Positions 26,071 through 34,743 are shown, counted from the first letter of the stretch. The stretch is 64,000 bases of DNA from Pedobacter sp. ASV28 (GCF_016428855.1 NZ_JAELTN010000013.1:1-64000); one strand, 5' to 3'. Made by a program: numbers and translations. Notes: a model not told the origin generated them from the sequence alone.

Positions 26071-27852
26071 TTAGTAAGGATATTTATTGGCCTCAATGAC
26101 CTGTACGGCCACATTTTGGCGGGCTTGTTTCACATTAAATGGCTCCATTTTGGTAAACCTGCGTAAACCTACCAACATCATACGTAATTCATCTCCCTCT
26201 CCAAAAGCCCAAAGCGCTTCTTTACCTGCCTTAGCTACACAATCTACCGCTTCTACAAAATAAATACGCATCAAATCCAACTGGCCTTTGCAGGCTTCTT
26301 CTCCTCTTAGACTTACCAACTTCTCTGTTCTCAACATAGCTGATTCCGCTACATAAACATAACTGGCCATATCGGCTATGTTCATCAAAATTTCCTGTTC
26401 CTTGCTCAGACTCATCATCAGTTTTTGAACTGCTGCACCGGCCACCATCAAAGTTGCTTTCTTTAAATTTTGAAGCAGTTTCTTTTCCGAAGAAAATAGC
26501 GACTGATCCTCTTCTCCAAAATCGGGAATAGACATGAGCTCTGCCGCCACTGCCGTAGCAGGCGTCATTAAGTCTAATTCACCTTTCATAGCACGTTTCA
26601 GCATCATGTCCACGGTTAACAACCTATTGATTTCATTAGTCCCTTCAAAGATCCTATTGATACGGGCATCACGATAGGCCCTATCCATAGGGGCATCGGC
26701 ACTAAAGCCCATACCGCCATAAATCTGAACGCCTTCATCCACCACGTAATCTAATGCTTCCGAGCCCCAAACCTTTAAAATAGCACATTCTACCGCAAAT
26801 TGCTCAACCGACTTCAATTTAGCTTTTGCCGGATCCATGCCTTCGGCAATCAAGGCATCATAAGTATCATCGATATTTTGTCCAGCCCGATAGTTTGCCG
26901 CATCTACAGCATAAACTTTTGCGGCCATCTCGGCCAATTTAAAACGAATAGCCCCGTATTTGGAAATTTGGCGACCAAACTGAAGGCGTTCATTGGCATA
27001 ATTTACCGCCGTGCTGATGGTAGCTTTAGAAGCTCCAATGGCTGCAGCAGACAACTTGATGCGCCCAATGTTCAGGATATTTACCGCAATTTTAAATCCA
27101 TTCTGACGGTCGCTTAACATGTTCTCAACCGGAACTGCACAGTCATTAAAGAAAATCTGCCGTGTAGATGACCCCTTTATACCCATCTTATGCTCTTCAG
27201 GGTTCATGGTTATGCCACCAAAATCACGTTCTACAATAAAGGCCGTTAGATTTTCATCATCGTCAATTTTAGCAAAGACAATAAAAATATCTGCAAAACC
27301 ACCATTGGTAATCCACATTTTCTGTCCATTGATGATATAGTGTTTACCATCATCGCTCAGTTTCGCCTTTGTCTTACCAGAATTGGCATCTGATCCTGAA
27401 TTTGGCTCCGTTAAGCAATAGGCCGCTTTCCACTCTCCTGTACCCAACTTAGGGATATACTTTGCCTTTTGTGCTTCATTTCCATAATATAAAATCGGCA
27501 ACGTACCAATTCCAGTATGCGCTGATAGGGCAACTGCAAACGAATGTCCTGCGCCAACCACATCGGCCACCAACATAGAAGTATTAAAATTCTTTCCGAA
27601 ACCGCCATACTCTTCCGGTACCGAAACCCCAAGTATACCCAGTTCACCTGCCTTTGTCAATAACGTTGGCATTAGCTCTGGATCTACATGGCTATCCAAT
27701 TTCTCCAGGTTAGGATAAACTTCTGCTGCTAAAAAATCACGACAGGTCTGCGCAATCATTTGCTGCTCTTCATCAAATTCTTCTGGAATAAATACATCAT
27801 GATAGGAAGTCTCCTTAATCAGGAACTCTCCTCCTTTAATTGTCTTGCTCAT
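26071..27852 (-). CDS. fadE: Acyl-CoA dehydrogenase (FadE type)
   Basis: The 593-residue flavoenzyme carries out the first oxidation of fatty acid beta-oxidation, acyl-CoA to trans-2-enoyl-CoA. The classic motifs are present: AYCLTEPNSGSDANS near 143, KMWITNGGFADIF near 178, GMGFSADAPMDRAYRDARINRIFEG near 396-420 with the catalytic Glu of FEGTNEI. A C-terminal extension of about 150 residues is typical of the Bacillus FadE subgroup (about 594 residues). It is the last gene of the fad operon and is preceded by a 163-base gap filled by an inverted-repeat element. Electrons probably pass to ETF. Confidence 0.94.
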   Translation of the reverse strand: MSKTIKGGEFLIKETSYHDVFIPEEFDEEQQMIAQTCRDFLAAEVYPNLEKLDSHVDPELMPTLLTKAGELGILGVSVPEEYGGFGKNFNTSMLVADVVGAGHSFAVALSAHTGIGTLPILYYGNEAQKAKYIPKLGTGEWKAAYCLTEPNSGSDANSGKTKAKLSDDGKHYIINGQKMWITNGGFADIFIVFAKIDDDENLTAFIVERDFGGITMNPEEHKMGIKGSSTRQIFFNDCAVPVENMLSDRQNGFKIAVNILNIGRIKLSAAAIGASKATISTAVNYANERLQFGRQISKYGAIRFKLAEMAAKVYAVDAANYRAGQNIDDTYDALIAEGMDPAKAKLKSVEQFAVECAILKVWGSEALDYVVDEGVQIYGGMGFSADAPMDRAYRDARINRIFEGTNEINRLLTVDMMLKRAMKGELDLMTPATAVAAELMSIPDFGEEDQSLFSSEKKLLQNLKKATLMVAGAAVQKLMMSLSKEQEILMNIADMASYVYVAESAMLRTEKLVSLRGEEACKGQLDLMRIYFVEAVDCVAKAGKEALWAFGEGDELRMMLVGLRRFTKMEPFNVKQARQNVAVQVIEANKYPY

Positions 27853-27860
27853 TGTATTTT

Positions 27861-28015
27861 AGATTAAGGATTAAGGAACAAGGAATAAAAACCAAGCGCC
27901 TTAACCAACAAATTATTTTTTTATTTCTTATTTTATCGTCTTGGCCTATCACTCACCATGACGATTTCTTTCTTTTCACATGAAATCTTTATTCCTTGTT
28001 CCCTGCTCCTTTATC
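27861..28015. repeat. Inverted-repeat element without ORF in the fad operon
   Basis: The left arm (27861-27890) and right arm (27987-28015) are imperfect reverse complements sharing the core aaggaacaaggaataaa. The right arm abuts the thiolase stop codon and the left arm sits 8 bases from the fadE start. The interior of about 95 bases has no ORF. The left arm and adjoining sequence recur almost unchanged at 29200-29253. Confidence 0.7.
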
Positions 28016-29191
28016 TTAGAAGATTTCAAAAATCCCTGCTGCACCTTGCCCAGTCCCTACGCACATGGTAACCATGCCATACTTTTCGTTACGACGCTTA
28101 GCTTCATTGAATAACTGAACCGAAAGCTTGGCTCCCGTACATCCCAGTGGATGCCCAAGGGCAATAGCACCTCCATTCACATTAATCTTGCTCGCATCTA
28201 ATCCCAAAGTTCTAATAACAGCTAATGATTGCGAAGCAAAAGCCTCATTCAGTTCAATCAGCCCAATTTCTTCCTGTTTCATATTGGCCATTTTTAACGC
28301 TTTTGGAATAGCTTCGATTGGACCAATCCCCATAATTCTGGGGGGCACACCCGCTATACCATAACTTACCAAACGGGCAATAGGTGCTGCGCCCAGCTCC
28401 TTCATTTTCTTTTCAGACACCACCAGAACAAAGGCTGCTCCATCTGAAGTCTGTGAAGAATTACCAGCAGTAATGCAACCATTAGCTGCAAAGACTGGTT
28501 TTAATTTGGCCAATTTTTCGATGGTAGTATCGGCACGTGGGCCTTCGTCGGTATCAACCACATAGGAACGTGTCTTTTTCTTCAACTGATCGTCCAAGTA
28601 GATTTCATTAACGGTGATGGGCAAAAGACCATCTTTTAAATGGCCATTCTTTATCGCTTCTATAGCTTTCAGATGCGAATGGTAGGCAAACTCATCCTGA
28701 TCTTCCCTACTTACCTTATACTCTTTTGCAACGGCCTCTGCGGTTAATCCCATTCCCCAATACCAGTCTGGATTGGTTTTAGCTACCTCTGGGTTTGGCA
28801 CCAATTTCCAGCCTCCAAACGGCATTCCCGACATCACTTCCACCCCCCCTGCAATAATACAATCGGCCATACCCGATTTAATTTTGGCTACAGCGGTCGC
28901 AATCGTCTCCAAGCCCGAAGCACAATATCTATTCACGGTAACACCAGGTACCTTGTCTGTATCCAATCCCATTAAACTGATCATGCGACCAATATTTAAG
29001 CCTTGTTCTGCCTCTGGTGTGGCATTCCCCACAATCACATCATCAATTTGCTCCCTATCCAGATTAGGCACTGAAGCCACCAATTGTTTAATTACATCGG
29101 CTGCCAAATCATCGGCCCTCATGAAACGAAAAACCCCTCTTGGTGCTTTTCCAACTGCCGTTCTAAGTCCTGCTATTATGTATGCTTCCAT
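28016..29191 (-). CDS. fadA: Acetyl-CoA C-acyltransferase (3-ketoacyl-CoA thiolase)
   Basis: The 391-residue thiolase has the acylated Cys in VNRYCASGLETIA near residue 88, the His in GGAIALGHPLGCTGA near 349 and the second catalytic Cys in MCVGTGQGAAGIF near 379. It performs the last beta-oxidation step, releasing acetyl-CoA. The length is the same as Bacillus FadA (391), and the flanking genes correspond to FadN and FadE, so the operon is of the fadNAE type. A 62-base spacer with a dispersed repeat and a four-helix-bundle gene separate it from fadN. Confidence 0.95.
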   Translation of the reverse strand: MEAYIIAGLRTAVGKAPRGVFRFMRADDLAADVIKQLVASVPNLDREQIDDVIVGNATPEAEQGLNIGRMISLMGLDTDKVPGVTVNRYCASGLETIATAVAKIKSGMADCIIAGGVEVMSGMPFGGWKLVPNPEVAKTNPDWYWGMGLTAEAVAKEYKVSREDQDEFAYHSHLKAIEAIKNGHLKDGLLPITVNEIYLDDQLKKKTRSYVVDTDEGPRADTTIEKLAKLKPVFAANGCITAGNSSQTSDGAAFVLVVSEKKMKELGAAPIARLVSYGIAGVPPRIMGIGPIEAIPKALKMANMKQEEIGLIELNEAFASQSLAVIRTLGLDASKINVNGGAIALGHPLGCTGAKLSVQLFNEAKRRNEKYGMVTMCVGTGQGAAGIFEIF

Positions 29192-29199
29192 GTTATTTT

Positions 29200-29253
29200 G
29201 GATTAAAGATTAAGGAGCAAGGAATAAAGACCAAACACCTTAGCCAATAAATT
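29200..29253. repeat. Left inverted repeat of the four-helix-bundle unit
   Basis: This AT-rich segment (core ggattaaagattaaggagca followed by aggaataaagacc) matches 27860-27913 with few changes. A complementary, shorter arm lies at 29593-29617 on the far side of the four-helix-bundle gene. Together they frame that gene between the fadN stop and the fadA start. Confidence 0.65.
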
Positions 29254-29589
29254 TTATTTTAATGTCTTTTTAAAAGCCGATATTTTCTTCTCCAGCTGAA
29301 TAACGCTTTCGATAATCGGCTCTATTTCATTTTTACTAATAATTTCTAGTTCAATTGCGAGCAAAAGTTGAGTTTCCAGTTCAAATAAGGACCCTAAAGC
29401 AATCGATAGAAAATGTGCAAATTCTTTATAACCCTCAGCAATATTTGAAGGAACAGAAACTGCACATCTAGAAATTTGTGATATCATGCCAAATTTTTCT
29501 GAAGATGGAAACTTAGCCAAAAGCAGATAAACCTGTTTGGCCATTTCCATTCCCTCTTTCCAAATTTGCAGTTGCCTAAAATTGTGCAT
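29254..29589 (-). CDS. Four-helix-bundle protein (23S rRNA intervening-sequence protein family)
   Basis: The 111-residue protein has the family pattern: FRQLQIWKEGMEMAKQVY at the start, SQISRCAVSVPSNIAEGYKE in the middle and FLSIALGSLFELETQLLLA. These proteins (PF05635-type, S23 or Avd-like) form four-helix bundles. They were first seen encoded in 23S rRNA intervening sequences and also occur as stray chromosomal genes in Bacteroidota; the biochemical role is unknown, though Avd relatives bind RNA or reverse transcriptase in diversity-generating retroelements. No reverse transcriptase is present here. The gene is inserted between fadN and fadA and is bounded by inverted repeats, so it looks like a passenger element. 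Confidence 0.85.
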   Translation of the reverse strand: MHNFRQLQIWKEGMEMAKQVYLLLAKFPSSEKFGMISQISRCAVSVPSNIAEGYKEFAHFLSIALGSLFELETQLLLAIELEIISKNEIEPIIESVIQLEKKISAFKKTLK

Positions 29590-29592
29590 AAA

Positions 29593-29617
29593 AATCTTTG
29601 TTCCTTACTCTACCTTA
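29593..29617. repeat. Right inverted repeat of the four-helix-bundle unit
   Basis: aatctttgttccttactcta followed by cctta is the shortened reverse complement of the arms at 29200 and 27861, and resembles the right arm at 27987-28015. It overlaps the fadN stop codon (tta at 29615-29617). Confidence 0.6.
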
Positions 29618-32026
29618 ATTTCTCAACGGCTTCCCTTTGGTGACGATACTCTGTATACGCTCTAAGGTTTTTCGTTCTCCACAAAGCGACAAAAAGGCTT
29701 CTCGCTCTAAATCCAATAGGTACTGTTCTGTTACTTCTGTTGGAGAGGATAAATCGCCGCCGCACATTACCCAACCTAATTTTTCAGAAATTTTCTTATC
29801 ATGCTCTGAAATATAATTGCCCGAGTACATGGTATTGGCCCCGGCATATACAATACCCAATCCCTGTCTACCTAACACCTTAATATCTTTGCGCTGAACA
29901 GGTTTGGTATAGCCCGCATCTGCCAGTTCAATTGCCTTTGCCTTGGCATCGGCAATTAAACGGCTCCTGTTCATACTGATGGCATACTTATCCTCTTGCA
30001 AGTAGCCTAACTCATAAGCTTCAACTGCAGAAGTAGACACCTTGGCCATACCAATGGTCAAAAAGCGGTTTTTTAATGTATTTTGCACGATCTGATCATC
30101 AGAAAATTCATCAGAGGCCCTTAAGGCAAATTCTTTCGTTCCACCGCCACCAGGAATTACACCTACCCCGAACTCTACTAATCCCATGTAGGTTTCGGCA
30201 CTTAACTGTACAAAGTCGGCGTGTAAACTAAACTCACATCCTCCTCCCAGGGTTAGGTTATGCGGTGCTACTACTACTGGAATAGAAGAGTAACGGATAC
30301 GCATTGAGGTATTCTGGAACATTTTTATGGCCATGTTAAGCTCCTCCCATTCTTGTTCTACGGCCATCATGAAAATCATTCCTACATTTGCACCAGCCGA
30401 GAAATTAGCACCATCATTCCCAATCACCACTCCCCTATAATCCTTTTCTGCCATATCAATAGCTTTATTGATAGCAGTTAGGGTATCTCCTCCAATCGTA
30501 TTCATTTTAGAATGGAACTCTACATTCAAAATACCATCTCCCAAATCGATAATGGAAGCGCCCGCATTTTTATAGAGTACCTTATTATTCTCTTTTAAAT
30601 TTTCTAGGATGATAAAATCTGCCGTACCCGGAATAGCCTTGTAGCTTTTTGATGGAATATCGTAATATTTCTTTACCCCGTCTTCTACCTTATAGAAAGA
30701 GGTATGTCCAGCTGCCAACATTTCGTTTACCCAAGCTGCAGGTTCATTGCCATATTTCTTCATTCCGGCTATCGCCTCTTCAATACCAACGGCATCCCAA
30801 ACTTCAAAAGGTCCTAAATCCCATCCAAACCCAGCCCTCATGGCATCATCAATGCGATACAGTTCATCAGAAATTTCCGGAATACGATCAGATACATATT
30901 CGAAAAGGCCAAAGAATGAAGTGCGGAACAATTCTCCAGCCTTGTCTTTACCTGCGGCAAAAACTTTCATCCGATCTGCTACCTTATCTATGTTTTTGGT
31001 CATTTCCAAGGTAGCCGATTTCACCTTTTGCTGTGGTTTATATTCCAATGTCTTAAGGTCTAAAGCCAAGATTTCGCTCTTCCCTTCAGCATTTTTTATT
31101 TTCTTATAAAAACCTTGCTTTGTCTTATCTCCCAGCCAATTGTTCTCTGCCATTTTCTCTACATAGACAGGCAGCTTGAACAAATCATGTGCTTTATCAT
31201 CCGGACAGTTATCATATAAACCTTTGGCTACCTTGATCATGGTATCCAAACCCACTACATCAGAAGTACGGAACGTTGCCGATTTTGGCCTGCCCAATGC
31301 AGGCCCGGTAAACTTGTCTATCTCTTCTACCGTAAGATCCAGCTTCTCTACCGAATGCAACAAGGCCATAATTGAATACACCCCTACACGATTGGCTATA
31401 AATGCGGGTGTATCTTTACATAAAACCGTTGTTTTTCCCAGAAATTTATCCCCATAATGCATTAGAAAATCAATCACTTCCCGCTTGGTATCAGCGGTTG
31501 GAATAATTTCCAAAAGCCTTAAATAGCGAGGTGGATTAAAAAAGTGTGTTCCACAAAAATGTGCCCTAAACTCTTCACTTCTACCTTGAGTCATTAGATG
31601 AATGGGAATACCAGAAGTATTTGAGGTAATCAGCGTACCAGGCTTACGGAATTTTTCTACCTGATCGAAAACCTGTTTCTTGATATCCAAGTTTTCCACT
31701 ACCACCTCTATAACCCAATCGTAATTAGCAATTTTTGGCATATCGTCGGTAAAATTGCCAGTAGTAACTTTACGAAGCACCTTTTGCGAATAAATTGGCG
31801 AAGGATTAGTCTTGACAGCCGTTTGCAAAGCCGCATTTACAATCCTATTCTTTACAGCAGGATGTTCCAAGGTTAGTCCCTTGGCTTGTTCATCTGCATT
31901 TAATTCTTTAGGGGCAATATCCAATAACAATACCTCCACCCCTATATTTGCAAAATGACAGGCAATACGAGAACCCATAATGCCAGAGCCCAAAACCGCT
32001 ACTTTATTTATTCTTCTGTTCATCAT
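29615..32026 (-). CDS. fadN: 3-hydroxyacyl-CoA dehydrogenase / enoyl-CoA hydratase (FadN type)
   Basis: The 803-residue bifunctional enzyme has the dehydrogenase first: NAD-binding VLGSGIMGSRIA (residues 9-20), HFFNPPRYLRLLEIIPT near 160 and the C-terminal dehydrogenase domains to about 480. The enoyl-CoA hydratase domain follows (about 490-690), with FSAGANVGMI, LGGGCEFSLHAD and GVIPGGGGTKEF carrying the oxyanion hole and catalytic Glu. This domain order is that of Bacillus FadN (about 789 residues), the reverse of E. coli FadB. It hydrates enoyl-CoA and oxidises the 3-hydroxyacyl-CoA. Its ATG overlaps the MarR stop as ATGA, so the two are translationally coupled. Confidence 0.94.
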   Translation of the reverse strand: MMNRRINKVAVLGSGIMGSRIACHFANIGVEVLLLDIAPKELNADEQAKGLTLEHPAVKNRIVNAALQTAVKTNPSPIYSQKVLRKVTTGNFTDDMPKIANYDWVIEVVVENLDIKKQVFDQVEKFRKPGTLITSNTSGIPIHLMTQGRSEEFRAHFCGTHFFNPPRYLRLLEIIPTADTKREVIDFLMHYGDKFLGKTTVLCKDTPAFIANRVGVYSIMALLHSVEKLDLTVEEIDKFTGPALGRPKSATFRTSDVVGLDTMIKVAKGLYDNCPDDKAHDLFKLPVYVEKMAENNWLGDKTKQGFYKKIKNAEGKSEILALDLKTLEYKPQQKVKSATLEMTKNIDKVADRMKVFAAGKDKAGELFRTSFFGLFEYVSDRIPEISDELYRIDDAMRAGFGWDLGPFEVWDAVGIEEAIAGMKKYGNEPAAWVNEMLAAGHTSFYKVEDGVKKYYDIPSKSYKAIPGTADFIILENLKENNKVLYKNAGASIIDLGDGILNVEFHSKMNTIGGDTLTAINKAIDMAEKDYRGVVIGNDGANFSAGANVGMIFMMAVEQEWEELNMAIKMFQNTSMRIRYSSIPVVVAPHNLTLGGGCEFSLHADFVQLSAETYMGLVEFGVGVIPGGGGTKEFALRASDEFSDDQIVQNTLKNRFLTIGMAKVSTSAVEAYELGYLQEDKYAISMNRSRLIADAKAKAIELADAGYTKPVQRKDIKVLGRQGLGIVYAGANTMYSGNYISEHDKKISEKLGWVMCGGDLSSPTEVTEQYLLDLEREAFLSLCGERKTLERIQSIVTKGKPLRN

Positions 32027-32463
32027 ATTTTTTTTGTAGGCGAATAAGCCAATGTTAACTGGTTAACTTTTTCCAAGGCAGAAATGAGTTGTTCTTTTTC
32101 TTTTACACTAAGCTTTTCGTTTAAGTACTCATTAAAAGAAACTACCACATTCCGGGCAAGCTTTCTTTTTTCGATACCAAAAGGCGTTAAAAACACCTTA
32201 ACAGAGCGCTTGTCTCCAGTAGAAGTTTCTCTATAGATAAGGCCAAGTTCCTCCATATTGCTCAACATACGCGACAAACTGGTTGCTTTCACACCCAATA
32301 ATGCCGCCAATGCAGAAACCGCAGTACCCTCAGCCTCTATATTGATCAATACATACCCTATAGCCTGGGTAATACCAAACCCAGAAGCAATTTGGTTATA
32401 AGTATTGGATACATTTTGCCAAACGATTTTCAAGAAATAATCTACTGTCTCCTTCTGTTTCAT
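32023..32463 (-). CDS. MarR family transcriptional regulator of the fad operon
   Basis: The predicted 146-residue winged-helix regulator (MKQKETVDYF... start) shows MarR features: FGITQAIGYVLINIEAEG, VKATSLSRMLSNMEELGLIYRE (recognition helix) and the wing with GDKRSVKVFLTPFG. The frame extends upstream to an ATG at 32496, but a consensus promoter and a palindrome lie in that stretch, so the ATG at 32463 is preferred. As the first gene of the fad operon it probably represses itself and beta-oxidation, with acyl-CoA as a plausible ligand; this is inference from context. Confidence 0.88.
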   Translation of the reverse strand: MKQKETVDYFLKIVWQNVSNTYNQIASGFGITQAIGYVLINIEAEGTAVSALAALLGVKATSLSRMLSNMEELGLIYRETSTGDKRSVKVFLTPFGIEKRKLARNVVVSFNEYLNEKLSVKEKEQLISALEKVNQLTLAYSPTKKI

Positions 32464-32470
32464 TAATTTA

Positions 32471-32484
32471 TTATGCTTGCATAA
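32471..32484. promoter_or_regulatory. Palindromic operator candidate for the MarR regulator
   Basis: TTATGCTTGCATAA is a perfect 6+6 palindrome with a 2-base centre. It begins directly after the predicted -7 box, covering the expected transcription start of the MarR-fad operon, and ends 7 bases before the ATG. Position and symmetry fit MarR autorepression. Confidence 0.6.
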
Positions 32485-32515
32485 CAAAATTATCATTTAA
32501 TATTTACTTTTCAAA
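32485..32515 (-). promoter_or_regulatory. Consensus promoter of the MarR-fad operon
   Basis: On the minus strand TTTG (32512-32515), 19 bases, TAATTTTG (32485-32492) matches the Bacteroidota primary sigma consensus TTTG-N19/20-TAnnTTTG without mismatch. Confidence 0.75.
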
Positions 32516-32612
32516 TAGTAATTCCATTTTTTACAAAATCTTTTATTTAAGACATTATTTAGCTAAAATTCAACACTTAAAAAACTAACTTTACCTATCT
32601 TAATTTTTTTTA

Positions 32613-33830
32613 ATGAACACTTCCCCTACTATAGACAACAAAGCCAGTCAAACTGTTTTCCCTATTTTATTTGCCCTAAGCTTTTCACATTTACTAAATG
32701 ACACCATACAATCTTTAATTCCGGCCATCTATCCAGTAGTGAAAAAATCCTATCAACTTAGTTTCTCACAAATTGGGCTGATTACCCTCACTTTTCAAAT
32801 GGCAGCTTCCTTGTTTCAGCCCTTCGTAGGTCTTTATACAGATAAAAAGCCACAACCTTATTCCCTGGCCATTGGAATGGGTTTTACTTTGATTGGACTC
32901 ATTACGCTTTCGCTTTCTAACAGCTTTGGCTTCATCTTGCTTTCCGTAGCATTGGTGGGCACCGGCTCCTCCATCTTTCATCCCGAAGCCTCAAGAATGG
33001 CACATGCCGCATCTGGCGGAAAAAGAGGACTGGCACAATCTGTTTTCCAATTGGGCGGCAACGCAGGTAGCTCCATAGGTCCACTACTGGCCGCATGGAT
33101 CATTGTTCCGAAAGGACAATTCAGCGTCATCTGGTTTTCGGCAATAGCATTCATTGCCATTATGGTATTGAGCTATGTTGGCCGATGGTACAAAAACTAT
33201 GTTTTGTCCCGTCAATCGTCCAAAGACACACATTTAACAGATCCCGCACACCACCTACCCAAATCAAAGATTATCATGGCCATAGCCATCTTATTAATAT
33301 TGATCTTTTCCAAGTATTTTTACATGGCCAGCCTAACCAGCTACTTTACTTTCTACCTCATCGAAAAATTCCATGTACCTATACAAACTTCCCAGATCTA
33401 TCTATTTGTTTTTTTGTTCTCTGTAGCGGCAGGAACTTTACTTGGAGGCCCTATAGGCGATAGAATAGGACGAAAATATGTAATCTGGGTATCGATACTT
33501 GGGGCCGCTCCATTTGCCCTACTATTACCACATGCCAATCTTTTTTGGACAGGGATACTCATTGTCCCCATTGGAATGATCTTAGCCTCTGCCTTTTCTG
33601 CCATCTTGGTCTACGCACAAGAGCTAATTCCAGGAAAAGTTGGATTGGTGGCAGGCCTGTTCTTTGGTTTTGCATTTGGCATGGGCGGCATAGGTTCGGC
33701 ACTTATAGGCAATTTAGCAGACAAAACCAGTATCAGCTACATGTTTTCCGTTTGTGCTTACCTTCCATTAATAGGATTAATTACTGCATTTTTACCTAAC
33801 ATCAGCACTACAAGAAAAGTAAAAGCATAA
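32613..33830 (+). CDS. MFS transporter, fosmidomycin-resistance (Fsr)-like
   Basis: The 405-residue integral membrane protein has about 12 predicted helices. It resembles the Fsr subgroup of the major facilitator superfamily: SFSHLLNDTIQSLIPAIYPVV at the N-terminus, GLYTDKKPQPYSLAIGM and GTGSSIFHPEASRMAHAASGGKRGLAQSVFQLGGN, segments characteristic of that subgroup. Fsr exports fosmidomycin, but natural substrates are unknown. It diverges from the MarR-fad operon over 149 bases (116 counting from the upstream MarR ATG), so the MarR regulator could also influence it. The start is preceded by a T-run and a TAACTTTA box at 32586-32593. Confidence 0.88.
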   Translation: MNTSPTIDNKASQTVFPILFALSFSHLLNDTIQSLIPAIYPVVKKSYQLSFSQIGLITLTFQMAASLFQPFVGLYTDKKPQPYSLAIGMGFTLIGLITLSLSNSFGFILLSVALVGTGSSIFHPEASRMAHAASGGKRGLAQSVFQLGGNAGSSIGPLLAAWIIVPKGQFSVIWFSAIAFIAIMVLSYVGRWYKNYVLSRQSSKDTHLTDPAHHLPKSKIIMAIAILLILIFSKYFYMASLTSYFTFYLIEKFHVPIQTSQIYLFVFLFSVAAGTLLGGPIGDRIGRKYVIWVSILGAAPFALLLPHANLFWTGILIVPIGMILASAFSAILVYAQELIPGKVGLVAGLFFGFAFGMGGIGSALIGNLADKTSISYMFSVCAYLPLIGLITAFLPNISTTRKVKA

Positions 33831-33961
33831 TTGAATTTTCGACACTTTATATTGACGTTTTTACCAATATTATAGAACAGCACGATCCATACCTATTCAT
33901 ATAATTTCAAATATACATGGATTAAACAATATCTTTAGCAAAGCAGATTAGCAGATAAAAT

Positions 33962-34465
33962 ATGAAAAACCTCTTATTTGCAATATTTCTTTTCTTTAGC
34001 CTTGTCGGCCATGCACAACAAGAATCGGGTGTTCAGCAATTCTGGAAACTACTTCAGCTACATTATGGAAAAGCATATACAGGACAAGTTACCTAGGACA
34101 TGACAGATGCTTATCAAAATTCCCTTTTTTATAGGCGAAGACAAGTTTAGAATATGGGTACTGAAACTACAAAACGACAGCATACTATTAAAGCACGATC
34201 ATAGGCACAAAGACGGATCAGCAGATAAGATTACACAGTATGGCGCATGGACAACCAACACTGGGGAGATTGGCCTGCAAATATTTCCCGCAGCCCCAGA
34301 GACCGTTGATCTTCTGCCTAGCGCTGCCGGAAATGTTTGGTGGATCACCATTGATAAAGATTTTTTCACCTACAACTTACGTCGAATAAGTACAGATCGT
34401 TTATTCACCGTAAAATTCGATCTCAATACCCCCCTTCGGCACCTTGGGGATGGAAAGAAAAGTAA
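33962..34465 (+). pseudogene. Decayed gene for a small secreted protein
   Basis: A signal-peptide ORF (33962-34096, MKNLLFAIFLFFSLVGHAQQ to QVT) ends at TAG. Clearly related coding sequence resumes in another frame from 34107 (LIKIPFFIGEDKFRIWVLKL..., HDHRHKDGSADKITQYG, VWWITIDKDFFTYNLRR). At a run of six C's (34429-34434) one missing base shifts the frame: adding one C gives FDLNTPPSAPWGWKEK and a stop at 34463, the C-terminus I recall for intact Sphingobacteriaceae homologues of unknown function. In such homologues about 30 residues lie between the first part and the IKIPFF segment, so an internal deletion is also likely. The surviving 124-residue frame (34107-34481) could be annotated as a hypothetical protein. 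Confidence 0.7.
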
Positions 34466-34524
34466 ATGCGCATTTCATTAAACCTACTGTGAAACCGTAA
34501 AAACACAGAAATAAGATTGAAAAC

Positions 34525-34558
34525 AAAAAATCCCTGCTAGAATAACTAACAGGGATTT
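34525..34558 (-). terminator. Terminator of the tRNA-Val transcript
   Basis: AAATCCCTG and CAGGGATTT (34528-34536 and 34550-34558) form a 9-bp stem. On the minus strand the stem runs into TTTTTTG, directly downstream of the tRNA. Confidence 0.85.
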
Positions 34559-34560
34559 AG

Positions 34561-34635
34561 TGGAAAATGAGGGATTCGAACCCCCGACCCCCTCGGTGTA
34601 AACGAGGTGCTCTGAACCAGCTGAGCTAATTTTCC
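34561..34635 (-). tRNA. tRNA-Val (anticodon TAC)
   Basis: The minus strand reads GGAAAATTAGCTCAGCTGGT at the 5' end, an anticodon stem CTCGT/ACGAG-type arm around loop TTTACAC (anticodon TAC, reading GUA and wobble codons), the T-loop GGTTCGAATCC and the 3' acceptor ATTTTCC plus discriminator A. CCA is not encoded. All cloverleaf arms can be drawn by eye. A terminator follows immediately. Confidence 0.96.
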
Positions 34636-34743
34636 AATATTTCAATTTAATATTTCCCTTTACTTTTCAACCATCCGTTGTCTCGTTTTGGGATTGCAAA
34701 TATAGAGTGTTAAATTATCTTTCCAAAAAAAAAGTGAAAAAAT

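Noticed and set aside
29254..29589. Four-helix-bundle gene as part of a diversity-generating retroelement (Avd)
   Set aside because: No reverse transcriptase or template/variable repeats are seen in the window.
32464..32496. Longer MarR start at the ATG at 32496
   Set aside because: The segment contains a consensus promoter -7 box and operator palindrome, and the extra residues do not fit the family.
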